Shown here one piece after another: positions 54,473 to 63,774 of a DNA stretch of 64,000 bases (position 1 is its first letter; every line of letters begins with the position of its first letter). The notes below the pieces were generated by a model. That model did not search any database. It was not told the origin of the DNA and was given only the letters and a program-made list of their open reading frames with translations. This DNA is from Pollutimonas subterranea (lineage in GTDB: Bacteria; Pseudomonadota; Gammaproteobacteria; Burkholderiales; Burkholderiaceae_B). The stretch lies in assembly GCF_002849655.1 (NCBI RefSeq), contig NZ_PDNW01000016.1, positions 31,012 to 95,011 on the forward strand, given 5' to 3'. Position numbers and translations under genes: made by a program.

Positions 54473-56205
54473 GGTCGCGCCTCCGGCTTAGGCCCGACAG
54501 CCACCACTGACTCTATCGGGGCATCGGGCTGGACGCCCAAGCGCCGCAAGCTGCTGGCGACCACATCGGCAAAAATCGGCGCAGCGACACGGCCACCATA
54601 ATACGCGCCCGCCTTGGGCTCATCGAGCATCACCGCCACGACGATGCGCGGATTTGAAACAGGGGCAAATCCGACGAAGGAACTTCGGTACTGCGACTTG
54701 CTGTACGCCCCGTCTATGATCTTGCGGGCGGTGCCGCTTTTGCCGGCCACACGATAGCCCTGCACCTGGGCGAGCTTGGCGCCATCCGGCCCGGCAGCCG
54801 CCTCAAGCATGGCACGAACCTGGCCTGTCACCTTGGGCGTATAAACCTGAACGCTGGTGGGCTTGCCTTCCCGCTTGAGCAAAGTAAGCGACACCATGTC
54901 GCCATTGCGGGCAAAGGCGGTATAGGCGTGTGCAATTTGCATGAGGGACACGGACAACCCATAGCCATAGGCCATGGTGGCCCGCTCAATGGGACGCCAA
55001 CGCTCCCATGGACGCAAACGACCGGACGCCATGCCCGGAAAATTGGCCTGCGGGGCGCGACCGAAACCCAGCTCGGTGAACTTGGTCCACATTTCCTGGG
55101 ACGTGAGCTGCTCCGATATCATGGTCATGCCGATATTGCTGGAGCGCCGCAGGATTCCAGCGACATTCAGCGTGCCGTTGCGGCTGACGTCCGAAATCGT
55201 GTTGCCTTTATAACGGTACTTGCCGTTGCCGGTATCAAAAAGCGTGGAAGTGGTAATGCGCTGTATGTCGAGCGCCAGTGCGGCCGTGAAGGGCTTCATG
55301 ATGGAGCCCGGCTCGAACGTATCGGTCAAGGCACGGTTGCGAAGTACCGGGCCCGTGCGATCATTTCGATCATTGGGGTCGTAACTGGGCAGGTTCACCA
55401 TGGCCAGGACTTCGCCCGTGCGCACATCGATGACAATCCCGGCGGCCGCCTTGGCATTGTTATCGACCATGGCCTTTTTCAGCGCCGTGTACGCATCGAA
55501 CTGCAAGCCGGCATCGATCGAAAGATTCAAGTCGCGGCCATTGACCGGCGGCACGATGGCCTGCACGTCTTCCACGACACGGCCGAGGCGATCCTTGATC
55601 ACACGACGCGACCCGGGCTTGCCGGAGAGTTCGGAGTCGAAGGCCAGCTCAACGCCTTCAATGCCTACGTCTTCAATATTAGTAAATCCCACCACATGGG
55701 CGGCTACATTGCCCTCCGGGTAGTAGCGGCGCATTTCCATTTGCTGATGAAAGCCAGGCACCTTCAAGCCGCGGATCTTGTCGGCGACGTCCATGGATAC
55801 CTGGCGCTTGATGTACACGAAATTCTTCGTCTCATCGACCAGGCGGCTTTTGATGTCCTTCACCGAAAGTTCCAGAAGCTTGCCAAGCTCGGCCAACTGC
55901 GCGTCACTGGCCGATCGGGTGTCTTCCGGAATGGCCCAGATCGCCCGGACCGGAACACTGGAGGCCAGTACCACCGAACCGCTACGATCAAACAGCTTTC
56001 CGCGGGTAGCGGGCAGCACCAAGGTGCGCTCATAACGGCGCTCGCCTTGCTGCTGCAGGAATTCAGTGGACAGGCCTTGCAAATACATGGCTTTGGCGGC
56101 CAAGGCTACAAAACCCAGCATCAACAGTATCAACACCAGGCGTGAACGCCACAAGGGCATCTGTACGTTCAGTACAGGGCTTTCGTAGAATCGGACGCGC
56201 TTCAC
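54469..56205 (-). CDS. ftsI: Division-specific transpeptidase FtsI (PBP3)
   Basis: A 578-residue class B penicillin-binding protein that crosslinks septal peptidoglycan. One N-terminal membrane helix (about 22-42), a pedestal domain, and the transpeptidase domain with active-site Ser in EPGSIMKPFTAAL (SxxK), RRSSNIGM (SxN) and VAGKSGTARKI (KSGT). Residues before FEPGS show the usual TGEVLAMVNLPSYDPN. The ATG overlaps the ftsL TGA by four bases. Confidence 0.97.
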   Translation of the reverse strand: MKRVRFYESPVLNVQMPLWRSRLVLILLMLGFVALAAKAMYLQGLSTEFLQQQGERRYERTLVLPATRGKLFDRSGSVVLASSVPVRAIWAIPEDTRSASDAQLAELGKLLELSVKDIKSRLVDETKNFVYIKRQVSMDVADKIRGLKVPGFHQQMEMRRYYPEGNVAAHVVGFTNIEDVGIEGVELAFDSELSGKPGSRRVIKDRLGRVVEDVQAIVPPVNGRDLNLSIDAGLQFDAYTALKKAMVDNNAKAAAGIVIDVRTGEVLAMVNLPSYDPNDRNDRTGPVLRNRALTDTFEPGSIMKPFTAALALDIQRITTSTLFDTGNGKYRYKGNTISDVSRNGTLNVAGILRRSSNIGMTMISEQLTSQEMWTKFTELGFGRAPQANFPGMASGRLRPWERWRPIERATMAYGYGLSVSLMQIAHAYTAFARNGDMVSLTLLKREGKPTSVQVYTPKVTGQVRAMLEAAAGPDGAKLAQVQGYRVAGKSGTARKIIDGAYSKSQYRSSFVGFAPVSNPRIVVAVMLDEPKAGAYYGGRVAAPIFADVVASSLRRLGVQPDAPIESVVAVGPKPEARP

Positions 56206-56507
56206 GGGGCGCCTCCGGTGTCTTGGGCTGACGGCGTCTGCGCGGCCTTGCCCTTGATATAAATGGTACGGCCGGGGGTCGTCACATCCATTTCCAGCTC
56301 CGCGCGCGCCGCGCCGTCTATACGCGCATTACGCGCGAGCTCAGCCCGTTCAAGCTGCAGGCGGCGCCAGTCCGTATCAAGTTCGCGGGCCTTGTCCTCG
56401 AGCCGGTCCGTCACCACGAACAGCTGTCGCGACTGAAACCGGGCCGTCACCAACGATATCGCTGAAATCATCAGCAATACCGCAAAGAGAATGCTTACGC
56501 GCCCCAT
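56202..56507 (-). CDS. ftsL: Cell division protein FtsL
   Basis: A 101-residue bitopic divisome protein. One membrane helix at about 4-24 (VSILFAVLLMISAISLVTAR), then a coiled coil with the heptads FVVTDRLEDKARELDTDWRR and LQLERAEL, as needed for the FtsQLB complex. I chose ATG 56507, which shares one base with the rsmH TAA (TAATG), and no longer frame is needed. The next gene is ftsI, overlapping by four bases. Confidence 0.94.
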   Translation of the reverse strand: MGRVSILFAVLLMISAISLVTARFQSRQLFVVTDRLEDKARELDTDWRRLQLERAELARNARIDGAARAELEMDVTTPGRTIYIKGKAAQTPSAQDTGGAP

Positions 56508-57574
56508 TACCGGCGCCCTCTTTTGCCTGGCGTCGTCGCTGAAGCGAGGCTCATTGCGGTAATGAATGAAGCACCCTGGTCGTCGGGCAAGGGGGTGGCG
56601 GTACGCTCGGCCACGCGCAGCACGGCCGAGCGGGCACGCACGTTTTCCGTCGCCTGCTCGGCCGTGGGCAATATACGACCGAGCGAGCGCAGGATGGGCT
56701 GTGGCATATCCTTCTCGAAGATAGGCATGCGGGCATGCGCCTCGGCAGGGCGCGCCGCCGCCGAAATGCACTGCTTGACCATGCGGTCTTCAAGAGAATG
56801 AAAGCTGATCACCGCCAAGCGACCTCCAGGAGCCAATACTTTTAGAACTGCCGCGAGGGCGAGAGCGAGCTCCTCGAGTTCTTGATTGATGTAAATCCGT
56901 ATAGCCTGAAAGGTGCGAGTGGCCGGATGCTGGCCCTTTTCCCGCGTACGGACGACGCTGGCGACGAGCTCGGCGAGGTCGAGCGTTGTACGCATCGGCC
57001 TGGATTCGCGGCGAGCAACAACCGCCTTTGCAATCTGGAAAGCAAACCGTTCTTCGCCATATTTTGCTATGACCTCCTTTAACTCTTCAACACTGACTTG
57101 CGCCAGCCATTGCGCAGCGGTCAGACCGCTGCTTGTATCCATCCGCATATCCAGCGGGCCTTCGCGCATGAACGAAAACCCCCTGCTGGCATCGTCGATC
57201 TGGGGGGATGAGAATCCCAAATCAAGCATGACGCCATTGACCTTTTCAATGCCCAGCTTTTCGAGCCGTTCCGGCATTGACGCGAAACCGCCATGTACCA
57301 CGACCACACGTCCATCTTCGCGCTGCAGGGCATGTGCCGCATCGATCGCTTGCGGATCCTTGTCGAATACCACCAGCGTCGCCTTCGGGGACAAGCGGGA
57401 CAGCAAGTAACGACTATGGCCACCACGGCCGAAAGTTCCGTCTACAAAGACCCCTTCCGCCAATGGCGGCGGCATCTCCGTCGCGGGCTCGCGTTTTTTC
57501 TTGACGCCAAAATCGCGGTCAACGAGGGCGTTGACCGTAGGCTCCAACAGCACGGATCGGTGCAAAAACTCCAT
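56507..57574 (-). CDS. rsmH: 16S rRNA m4C1402 methyltransferase RsmH (MraW)
   Basis: A 355-residue S-adenosylmethionine-dependent methyltransferase. [15 protein letters not shown] is motif [11 protein letters not shown] motif II, and [20 protein letters not shown], the family signature, follows. The end carries [18 protein letters not shown] 57574 ([14 protein letters not shown]) follows mraZ by eight bases; a longer in-frame stretch begins inside mraZ. The [19 protein letters not shown] segment near residue 30 is a small insertion relative to E. coli RsmH. Confidence 0.96.
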   Translation of the reverse strand: MEFLHRSVLLEPTVNALVDRDFGVKKKREPATEMPPPLAEGVFVDGTFGRGGHSRYLLSRLSPKATLVVFDKDPQAIDAAHALQREDGRVVVVHGGFASMPERLEKLGIEKVNGVMLDLGFSSPQIDDASRGFSFMREGPLDMRMDTSSGLTAAQWLAQVSVEELKEVIAKYGEERFAFQIAKAVVARRESRPMRTTLDLAELVASVVRTREKGQHPATRTFQAIRIYINQELEELALALAAVLKVLAPGGRLAVISFHSLEDRMVKQCISAAARPAEAHARMPIFEKDMPQPILRSLGRILPTAEQATENVRARSAVLRVAERTATPLPDDQGASFITAMSLASATTPGKRGRR

Positions 57575-57582
57575 AAGCGGAT

Positions 57583-58011
57583 TCAGAAAGAAAAATGTTC
57601 CAGGACCTCGGGCATGCCCTTGGCAAGATCTTCGGCCTCGCGGCGGGCCCACTCGGTTGCGTCCCACAGTTCGAAATGGCTTCCCATTCCCAACAGCATG
57701 GCCTCACGGGTCAGGCCTACCGCACTGCGCAATTCGGGTGCGATCAGAATCCGGCCAGATCCGTCCATATCCACATCCTGCGCATTACCCAACAGCAAAC
57801 GCTGCAGGGGGCGGGCAGACATTGGGAAACGGGCTACCTGTTCGCGCTTTTCCTCCCACACATTGCGGGGATAAAGAAGCAGACAGCCATCTGGATGACG
57901 CGTAAGGGTAAGGCGGCCTTCGACCTGGGAAACGAGCGCGTCACGATGCTTGGTCGGAATTGACACCCGACCCTTGGCATCCAACGTGAGAGCGCTGCTA
58001 CCCTGGAACAA
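57583..58011 (-). CDS. mraZ: Transcriptional regulator MraZ
   Basis: A 142-residue protein with two SpoVT-AbrB-like swapped beta domains, each marked by a DxxGR segment: [14 protein letters not shown] (10-23) and [14 protein letters not shown] (about 82-95). MraZ represses its own dcw operon by binding direct repeats upstream. The start codon is TTG at 58011, giving [10 protein letters not shown], with GGGGAAG six to twelve bases before it; that Shine-Dalgarno overlaps the last MraZ-type box. It is the first gene of the cluster. Confidence 0.95.
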   Translation of the reverse strand: MFQGSSALTLDAKGRVSIPTKHRDALVSQVEGRLTLTRHPDGCLLLYPRNVWEEKREQVARFPMSARPLQRLLLGNAQDVDMDGSGRILIAPELRSAVGLTREAMLLGMGSHFELWDATEWARREAEDLAKGMPEVLEHFSF

Positions 58012-58019
58012 AATTTCTT

Positions 58020-58055
58020 CCCCACTTTATTGCACAAAAACCTACTTTTCCCCAC
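58020..58055 (-). promoter_or_regulatory. Four phased MraZ-type boxes (operator)
   Basis: On the minus strand GTGGGG (58050-58055), GTAGGT (58040-58045), GTGCAA (58030-58035) and GTGGGG (58020-58025) occur at exact 10-base steps. Known MraZ operators are TGGGN boxes with five-base spacers, which gives this same period. The first box overlaps the predicted -10 and the last overlaps the mraZ ribosome site. The two outer boxes are perfect; the inner two are degenerate. Confidence 0.72.
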
Positions 58056-58082
58056 TCTACGGTATGGATTGCGGCAGGTCAA
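58054..58082 (-). promoter_or_regulatory. Promoter of the dcw cluster (mraZ promoter)
   Basis: On the minus strand TTGACC (58077-58082) and TAGAGT (58054-58059) are 17 bases apart, five and four of six matches to the sigma-70 boxes. Transcription would start about seven bases on, within the MraZ-box array. It lies 43 bases before the mraZ start codon. Confidence 0.6.
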
Positions 58083-58273
58083 GCGACTCGTTGCAATTAT
58101 TTCAATGACAACAAGCACTTAGCGCCGGTTTGGCGCAAAGCGAAAAAAAAATACGTATTGAAATCAAGAAATTGGCAGGGTATGTGAAGGTCTAGTGTCA
58201 CGAGCCCGCTCGGAATCGCGTCCAGAACTTTGCAATTGCTGACATATTGGCCGGCAGAAGTAATTCAGGAAAA
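58083..58273. other. Spacer between mraZ promoter and rnpB
   Basis: Nothing coding is supported in these 191 bases. It contains an A-run at 58144-58152 and is AT-richer than its surroundings. Because rnpB is transcribed toward mraZ, an rnpB terminator would be expected here, but I see no convincing hairpin with a T-tract. 3' end formation of rnpB may rely on processing, or read-through may feed the dcw operon. Confidence 0.4.
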
Positions 58274-58688
58274 GTGAGGCAGATCTATAGGCCGGATTCT
58301 GTATACCAGGCGAACCTGGCAGGCAATCATTCCTCTGGGCCCGACATTGCTGTCGCGCTCTAGCCATCTACCCGCATACTCGAGCGAGCCGCTCTTTTGG
58401 CACGAAGCCAGGCGTATGCCTATTTGATGTTGCTCCGGGTAGAGGTTGCCGCGTTTCACCCTGCTGCGCCGTGCCCGGTTACCCGGACACGCAACACGGA
58501 GATGGCCGTGTCAGTGCACACCTTGGGTGTGCCCGCGCCGCAGACTCGTCTCTGTGGCCCTATTCCTCACCCGTGCCGCATGCATGACGCACGCTGCACG
58601 GGTGGACGGCCGTTAGCCGCTACCCCGCTCTGTGGAGTCCGGACCTTCCTCGATGCCGTAAGCACCGCGATTGCCCAACCTGCCTCAC
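58274..58688 (-). ncRNA. rnpB: RNase P RNA (class A)
   Basis: About 415 bases of the catalytic RNA of RNase P, which matures tRNA 5' ends. The ends are set by a perfect nine-base P1 stem: GTGAGGCAG at the 5' end (minus strand, from 58688) and CTGCCTCAC at the 3' end (58274). Conserved segments are visible: GAGGAAGGTCCGGACTCC near the 5' end, CAGGGTGAAACG, and the P4-like and 3' part ending AATCCGGCCTATAGATC. ORFs over this region are not real. A -10-like TACACT lies seven bases upstream (58696-58701). Confidence 0.96.
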
Positions 58689-58695
58689 AGACATC

Positions 58696-58701
58696 AGTGT
58701 A
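58696..58701 (-). promoter_or_regulatory. Candidate rnpB -10 box
   Basis: On the minus strand TACACT is seven bases before the first base of the RNase P RNA, the right distance for a -10. I could not find a good -35 at 16-18 bases upstream. The gap to the divergent uup gene is only 63 bases, so both promoters overlap. Confidence 0.4.
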
Positions 58702-58751
58702 ACCTGCGACAATAGGGACTTCGCACTGACTATTGGTTTATTTTCGCTTTT

Positions 58752-60557
58752 ATGGCCGCCAACACCCTTATAACCCTAAGCAACGTCCAGCTTGCCTACG
58801 GACATCACCCTTTACTCGATCACGCCGACTTTGCCGTCCAACCGGGCGAACGTATTGGTCTTATCGGACGTAACGGCGCAGGAAAATCTTCTTTGCTGAA
58901 GCTGCTCGATGGCCGGACAATGCCGGACGACGGCGAGATCATGCGCCTGGGCGGATTAAAAATTGCCACTGTAGAACAGGAACCGGAGCTTGACGAGTCA
59001 CTGACGGTATTCGATACGCTCTGCGGCGACATAACCGAAAGTGAGGACTGGCAACGACCATCGCGGGTCAATACGCTTATCGAACAATTGGGCCTGTCCG
59101 CCGATGCGCTCATCGCCGGACTATCGGGCGGCACCCGCAAGCGGGTCGCCCTTGCACGCGCACTTGCTGACGAGCCCGATTTGCTCTTGCTGGACGAGCC
59201 CACCAACCACCTCGACTTCATCGGCATAGGCTGGCTTGAAAATCTCCTGCTTACTGCACGGTGCAGCACCATCATCATTACCCATGATCGTCGCTTCCTC
59301 GACGCCGTCGCCACCCGTATCGTGGAGCTCGACCGCGGCAAGCTCTTCAGTTTCCCTGGCAACTTCTCGACGTGGCAGCAACGCAAGGCCGAATGGCTTG
59401 AAGCCGAAAAGCAGCAGAATGCAAAGTTCGACAAAGTACTTGCCCAGGAAGAAGCCTGGATACGCAAGGGCGTAGAAGCCAGGCGCACACGTAACGAAGG
59501 CCGGGTACGCCGGCTGGAACAACTCAGGCGCGATCGCGCATCGCGACGCGAACGGGTCGGCAATGTAAGCCTGGCAGTCGCCGAGGGGCAGCGCTCGGGC
59601 AAGCTGGTCGTCGAGCTTGAAAACGTCAGCCACAGTTACGGCGATCGTACCTTGATACGCGACTTTTCCGCGACCATCATGCGCAAAGACCGCATAGGCC
59701 TGATTGGTCCTAATGGCGCGGGCAAAACCACGCTGCTGAAAATCATTCTGGGCGAGCTGCAGCCCACCAGCGGCACAGTGCGCCTTGGAACCAATCTTAC
59801 CGTCGGGTACTTCGACCAGATGCGCGCACAACTGGATGAAACGGCAACACTCGCCGACACCATCAATCCCGGCAGCGAATGGATAGAAATCGGCGATCAG
59901 CGCAAGCACGTCATGAGCTATCTGGAAGACTTCCTGTTTCCGCCCGCCCGCGCCCACTCACCAGTGCAAAGCCTGTCCGGTGGTGAGCGTGCCCGCCTGG
60001 TTCTGGCCCGCATGTTCGCCCGCCCCACCAATATCCTGGTGCTCGACGAACCCACCAATGACCTGGATATCGAAACACTGGAGCTGCTGGAAGACCTGCT
60101 GCAAGACTATCCCGGCACGGTGCTGCTGGTCAGCCATGACCGGGCATTCCTTGATAACGTGGTCACCCAGACATTCGCCGCCGAAGAGAACGGCCATTGG
60201 CAGGAATATGTGGGCGGCTATGACGAATGGCTGGCACAGCGCCCTGCCCCGCCCGATGCGGCAAGCGAAAAAGCCCGCAAGAAGGAAGCGGCCGCCGCCG
60301 AACGAGCCAAGCCTGCCAAAGCCGTCCGGGTCACGTCGTGGGAACTTCGCGAGCTCGAAGAACTTCCCGATACCATTGCCCAGCTAGAGGCAAAGCAGAC
60401 CCAACTTGCCGCCAAGCTGGCGGACGGCAGCCTTTACCGCGACGCGCCGGCCGAGGTCGATGTCATCAACGAGCAATTGGGCGCCATCGAGCAACAGTTG
60501 CTCACGCTGTTCGCGCGATGGGAAGCGCTGGAGGAAAAGAAAAACGGCGGATCCTGA
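58752..60557 (+). CDS. uup: ABC-F family ATPase (Uup-like)
   Basis: A 601-residue protein with two ABC domains in one chain and no membrane part, as in ABC-F translation factors. Walker A motifs are IGRNGAGKSSLLKLL (about 36-50) and IGPNGAGKTTLLKII; signatures are LSGGTRKRVALARAL and LSGGERARLVLARMF; Walker B are LLLLDEPTNHLD and ILVLDEPTNDLD. Between them is a linker with EEAWIRKGVEARRTRNEGRV, typical of Uup. The C-terminal about 80 residues are charged and coiled-coil-like, with the known DNA-binding type tail. Known Uup acts on ribosomes and affects transposon excision. Confidence 0.94.
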   Translation: MAANTLITLSNVQLAYGHHPLLDHADFAVQPGERIGLIGRNGAGKSSLLKLLDGRTMPDDGEIMRLGGLKIATVEQEPELDESLTVFDTLCGDITESEDWQRPSRVNTLIEQLGLSADALIAGLSGGTRKRVALARALADEPDLLLLDEPTNHLDFIGIGWLENLLLTARCSTIIITHDRRFLDAVATRIVELDRGKLFSFPGNFSTWQQRKAEWLEAEKQQNAKFDKVLAQEEAWIRKGVEARRTRNEGRVRRLEQLRRDRASRRERVGNVSLAVAEGQRSGKLVVELENVSHSYGDRTLIRDFSATIMRKDRIGLIGPNGAGKTTLLKIILGELQPTSGTVRLGTNLTVGYFDQMRAQLDETATLADTINPGSEWIEIGDQRKHVMSYLEDFLFPPARAHSPVQSLSGGERARLVLARMFARPTNILVLDEPTNDLDIETLELLEDLLQDYPGTVLLVSHDRAFLDNVVTQTFAAEENGHWQEYVGGYDEWLAQRPAPPDAASEKARKKEAAAAERAKPAKAVRVTSWELRELEELPDTIAQLEAKQTQLAAKLADGSLYRDAPAEVDVINEQLGAIEQQLLTLFARWEALEEKKNGGS

Positions 60558-60572
60558 TCAGACCGCACTGCT

Positions 60573-61634
60573 TTACAGGGCGACCTTCCAACCCAGTGAT
60601 TCCCCGCCCGCGAGCGGCACCACCGTCGTGTCAGCCATAGGCAGCTCGGCGGGTATCGTATATGCCTCGCGATTCAAGGTAAGCGTACCCTGATTGACCG
60701 GTAAGCCATAGAACGCCGGGCCATTCAAGCTGGCGAAGGCCTCTAGCTTGTCCAGGCTGCCCACGCTATCGAAAGCCGTGGCGTACAGCTCCATGGCATG
60801 CAGGGCGGTATAGCAGCCGGCGCAGCCGCAAGCGTTTTCCTTCAAGCCTTTGGCGTGCGGCGCGCTATCGGTGCCCAGGAAAAATCGGCCTGAACCGCTG
60901 CTGGCCGCCTGCAGCAAAGCCAGGCGGTGCCGTTCGCGCTTCAACACCGGCAGGCAGTACCAATGAGGGCGCATTCCCCCCTGGAACAGGGCATTGCGGT
61001 TATACAACAAATGATGCGCGGTAATGGTTGCCGCCACCGGGCCAGCGGCCTCGCGCACATAGTCGACGCCGTCGCTGGTGGTCAGGTGCTCGAAGACCAC
61101 TTTCAACGCTGGAAAGGCACGGCGCAATGGAATCATGATGCGATCGATGAAGATCGCTTCACGATCAAACAAATCGATTTCCGGATCAGTGACCTCACCA
61201 TGGACCAACAAGGGCATGCCGGTGGCCTGCATCGCTTCTAGGGCCGGCACGCATTTTCCAAGCAAGTCGGTAACGCCCGCATCGGAATTTGTAGTGGCTC
61301 CCGCCGGGTATAGCTTGATTCCGTGCACGAAACCGGACTTGCTGGCGCGGACCACTTCGTCGGCGCTGGTATTGTCGGTCAGGTACAAGGTCATCAGCGG
61401 TGTGAACGACGTCGTCGACAGGCCCGCCCGCTCCAACGCTGAATAAATGCGATCGCGATAAGCGTGCGCCAGCTCCGTCGTGGTGACTGGCGGCCGCAGG
61501 TTGGGCATGATGATGGCGCGGGCAAATTGCCGGGCTGTATCCGCGACCACCGAGTCCAGTACGGCGCCATCGCGCAGGTGAAGGTGCCAATCGTCTGGCC
61601 GCGTGATTGTCAGGGTATCAATAGGGCTTTGCAT
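60573..61634 (-). CDS. pyrC: Dihydroorotase
   Basis: A 353-residue zinc amidohydrolase (type II, PyrC) of pyrimidine synthesis. HLHLRDG at about 17-23 gives two zinc His residues; [13 protein letters not shown] carries the bridging Lys; [31 protein letters not shown] and [13 protein letters not shown] carry the other ligands and the catalytic Asp. Length matches the E. coli enzyme. Convergent with uup, 15 bases apart. The M20 amidohydrolase gene lies 32 bases upstream on the same strand and may be cotranscribed. Confidence 0.96.
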   Translation of the reverse strand: MQSPIDTLTITRPDDWHLHLRDGAVLDSVVADTARQFARAIIMPNLRPPVTTTELAHAYRDRIYSALERAGLSTTSFTPLMTLYLTDNTSADEVVRASKSGFVHGIKLYPAGATTNSDAGVTDLLGKCVPALEAMQATGMPLLVHGEVTDPEIDLFDREAIFIDRIMIPLRRAFPALKVVFEHLTTSDGVDYVREAAGPVAATITAHHLLYNRNALFQGGMRPHWYCLPVLKRERHRLALLQAASSGSGRFFLGTDSAPHAKGLKENACGCAGCYTALHAMELYATAFDSVGSLDKLEAFASLNGPAFYGLPVNQGTLTLNREAYTIPAELPMADTTVVPLAGGESLGWKVAL

Positions 61635-61666
61635 GCGTAGGAACTTGAATAGAAGTCAATCGGACA

Positions 61667-62866
61667 TTATCGCCCGGATACAAGAGGCATGCTGCGCTCG
61701 ACCAGGCGGCTGAACATTGCACTTCCCGCGGGAATCACCGCATCATTGAAATCGAATGCCGAGTTATGCAGGACGCATCCCGACTCCGCTCCTCCTTGAC
61801 CCAGCCTGAAGTAAGCCCCGGGCCGCCGCTGGAGCATGAATGAAAAATCTTCCGAGCCCATTGAAGGTATCAGATTGGGCACGACCATGTCGGCGCCAAA
61901 TAACTCGGTGGCCACATCGGCGACAAAGGCCGCGTGTTCCGGCGTATTGACCGTCGCCGGAAACAGCCTGTGGTACTTCATGGTGATCGTGGCCTTGAAC
62001 GCGGCGGCAATTCCGTCCACGACCTCCTGCATGCGCTGAATGATTTGTTCCTGCACGACCGGATTGAAGGTTCGCACGGTTCCCACCATGTGCGCATCTT
62101 TCGGAATTACATTCATTGCTTGCAAGTTGCCGGCCGTGACGGCAGCCACCGTCACGACGGCGGAATCCGGGGCCGGAACGTTGCGGGACACAATGGTTTG
62201 CAGCGCACTGATGAGCTGAGCGGCAATAACGACGGGATCATTCGTCTGATAGGCATGGGCGCCGTGTCCGCCCCGGCCTTCGATATGGATCTCGAAATGG
62301 TCTGCTGCCGCCATCATGGGTCCTGGATTCACCCCAATAACGCCGGCCGGCAAACCAGGCCAGTTATGCAAGCCGTAAATCGCATCACACGGAAAGCGTT
62401 CGAACAAACCATCATCGAGCATGGCCTTGGCGCCGCCCAGGCCTTCTTCCGCAGGTTGGAAAATAAGTACGACACGGCCGTTGAAATTGCGGGTCTCCGC
62501 CAGGTAGCGCGCTGCCCCCAACAGGACCGCGGTATGGCCGTCGTGGCCGCATGCATGCATGACCCCGGCATTGGTGGATGCGTAAGGGTGCGAGCCTTGC
62601 TCCAGTATAGGCAGGGCATCCATATCGGCCCGCAGGCCTATGCTTCGGGCGCTGTCGTTGCATTTTCCGTCGAGCACGCCGACGATACCCGTTTTGCCGA
62701 TACCCCGGTGAACGGTGTAGCCCAGGGCCGCGAGCGCATTGGCGACCAGCGCCGAGGTGCGCACTTCCTGGAAGCCCAATTCGGGATGAGCGTGAATATT
62801 TTGACGTACCGCCGTCAGCTCGTCATGGAACAGATTTATTGCTTCAATAACACTTCTTGCGTACAT
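61667..62866 (-). CDS. M20-family amidohydrolase, second paralogue
   Basis: A 399-residue relative of the enzyme at 32190-33392 and of hippurate hydrolases. HAHPELGFQEVRTSALV, LRADMDALPILEQ, MHACGHDGHTAVLL, FQPAEEGLGGAKAM and MGSEDFSFMLQRRPGAYFRL give the full set of metal and catalytic residues. I chose ATG 62866 (MYARSVIEAINLF) because GGAG lies nine bases upstream; an in-frame ATG at 62929 would add 21 residues without motif. Substrate not known. It precedes pyrC by 32 bases. Confidence 0.88.
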   Translation of the reverse strand: MYARSVIEAINLFHDELTAVRQNIHAHPELGFQEVRTSALVANALAALGYTVHRGIGKTGIVGVLDGKCNDSARSIGLRADMDALPILEQGSHPYASTNAGVMHACGHDGHTAVLLGAARYLAETRNFNGRVVLIFQPAEEGLGGAKAMLDDGLFERFPCDAIYGLHNWPGLPAGVIGVNPGPMMAAADHFEIHIEGRGGHGAHAYQTNDPVVIAAQLISALQTIVSRNVPAPDSAVVTVAAVTAGNLQAMNVIPKDAHMVGTVRTFNPVVQEQIIQRMQEVVDGIAAAFKATITMKYHRLFPATVNTPEHAAFVADVATELFGADMVVPNLIPSMGSEDFSFMLQRRPGAYFRLGQGGAESGCVLHNSAFDFNDAVIPAGSAMFSRLVERSMPLVSGR

Positions 62867-62995
62867 CGGATAAGGCTCCAGGCGCACCGGCCCCAAGGGA
62901 TGGATTTGGCTTGCGTGAAACATTACCATACCGGCGCGCCTATGGCACGGCGTAGTTCAATTTCGGTTTATGACAAACTCTCGTACACAAATTAC

Positions 62996-63025
62996 TTGGT
63001 CTTTATGCAAGTCTCACGTTATGCT
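62996..63025 (+). promoter_or_regulatory. Candidate promoter of the SWIB gene
   Basis: TTGGTC (62996-63001) and TATGCT (63020-63025) are 18 bases apart, with four matches each to the sigma-70 boxes. It lies 45 bases before the SWIB-domain gene, which has AGGAG twelve bases before its ATG. Confidence 0.45.
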
Positions 63026-63069
63026 GCGGTAGAAGCGTTTTTTCAACTATCAGTTAGGAGCCCTATTCC

Positions 63070-63342
63070 ATGGCAACAACCGAGAAACCCGCCCGTAAAC
63101 CTAATGCGGCGTTCATGAAGCCACTCACACCTAGTGCTACCTTAGCTGCCATTATCGGACCCGAGGCAGTCCCACGCACTGAAGTCACCAAGAAAATATG
63201 GGACTACATCAAAAAGCACGACCTGCAAGACCCCGCCAACCGCCGCAACATCAATGCTGACGACAAATTGCGTCCTTTGTTCGGCAAAGACCAGGTTTCG
63301 ATGTTTGAGCTCACAAAGCTGGTAAGCGGCCACCTCAAGTAA
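63070..63342 (+). CDS. SWIB/MDM2-domain protein
   Basis: A 90-residue basic protein that is almost entirely one SWIB domain: LAAIIGPEAVPRTEVTKKIW, then YIKKHDLQDPANRRNINADD and KLRPLFGKDQVSMFELTKLV. In eukaryotes this fold belongs to chromatin-remodelling subunits; bacterial copies occur in Chlamydiae, where a fusion to topoisomerase is known, and in some proteobacteria. A nucleoid or topology role is possible but not shown. It is a single-gene unit with its own terminator. Confidence 0.93.
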   Translation: MATTEKPARKPNAAFMKPLTPSATLAAIIGPEAVPRTEVTKKIWDYIKKHDLQDPANRRNINADDKLRPLFGKDQVSMFELTKLVSGHLK

Positions 63343-63356
63343 GGCGCCCGAATCCA

Positions 63357-63396
63357 TAAAAAAAAGCTGCCAGGAAAGCCTGGCAGCTTTTTTTTT
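63357..63396. terminator. Bidirectional terminator between SWIB and DUF4870-like genes
   Basis: AAAAGCTGCCAGG (63362-63374) and CCTGGCAGCTTTT (63379-63391) pair perfectly over 13 bases with a four-base loop. T-tracts exist in both directions. It ends the SWIB gene and, from the other side, the membrane-protein gene. Confidence 0.92.
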
Positions 63397-63408
63397 GATT
63401 GCTTCCGA

Positions 63409-63774
63409 TCAGTATCCGGCGATAGGCGGGCTACCCGACAAAAGAGCCAGCCAGCCTTTTATGACCCGGTACACGATCCATACCAGAGCGATGACGCCTG
63501 TGATCCAGCCGATGAAAATAAAAGTTGCCAGTGCGCTGAGGACCATCCAGAGCAGCCCCCACCAGAAAGTCTTTATTACCCAGTCGAAGTGCTGCGCGTA
63601 CAAGGTGCCGGCCGCGTCGGCCCGCTTCAGGTAGGCGAGCACGATGGCGGCGATGGTCGCTACGCCAAAAAAACCTGCGCTCAGCAAACCCAGTGCAAAA
63701 AGGCCGTAGATGAGATGCGTCAGGTTGCGCATGGACATGCCTTTTCCTTCGTCTGGCGGGTACACCTGGGTCAT
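63409..63774 (-). CDS. DUF4870-like membrane protein
   Basis: A 121-residue inner-membrane protein with about three to four hydrophobic helices (about 17-44, 67-92 and 90-110). The segment AQHFDWVIKTFWWGLLWMVL is typical of the DUF4870 or similar family, where a His-x-Asp/x-Trp lies before the third helix. Function not known. ATG 63774 has GGAGG eight bases upstream and is preferred to an upstream frame. It faces the rRNA operon end. Confidence 0.78.
   Translation of the reverse strand: MTQVYPPDEGKGMSMRNLTHLIYGLFALGLLSAGFFGVATIAAIVLAYLKRADAAGTLYAQHFDWVIKTFWWGLLWMVLSALATFIFIGWITGVIALVWIVYRVIKGWLALLSGSPPIAGY

Noticed and set aside
54928..56145. 405-codon open frame on the plus strand inside ftsI
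   Set aside because: Antisense to a complete PBP3 with all active-site motifs; composition is His/Arg-rich with no domain.
58397..58702. Short open frames over the RNase P RNA
   Set aside because: The region folds as rnpB with a perfect P1 stem; the frames have no protein features.
61934..63118. 394-codon open frame on the plus strand over the second M20 gene
   Set aside because: Antisense to an amidohydrolase with intact metal ligands, and it runs through the SWIB promoter.
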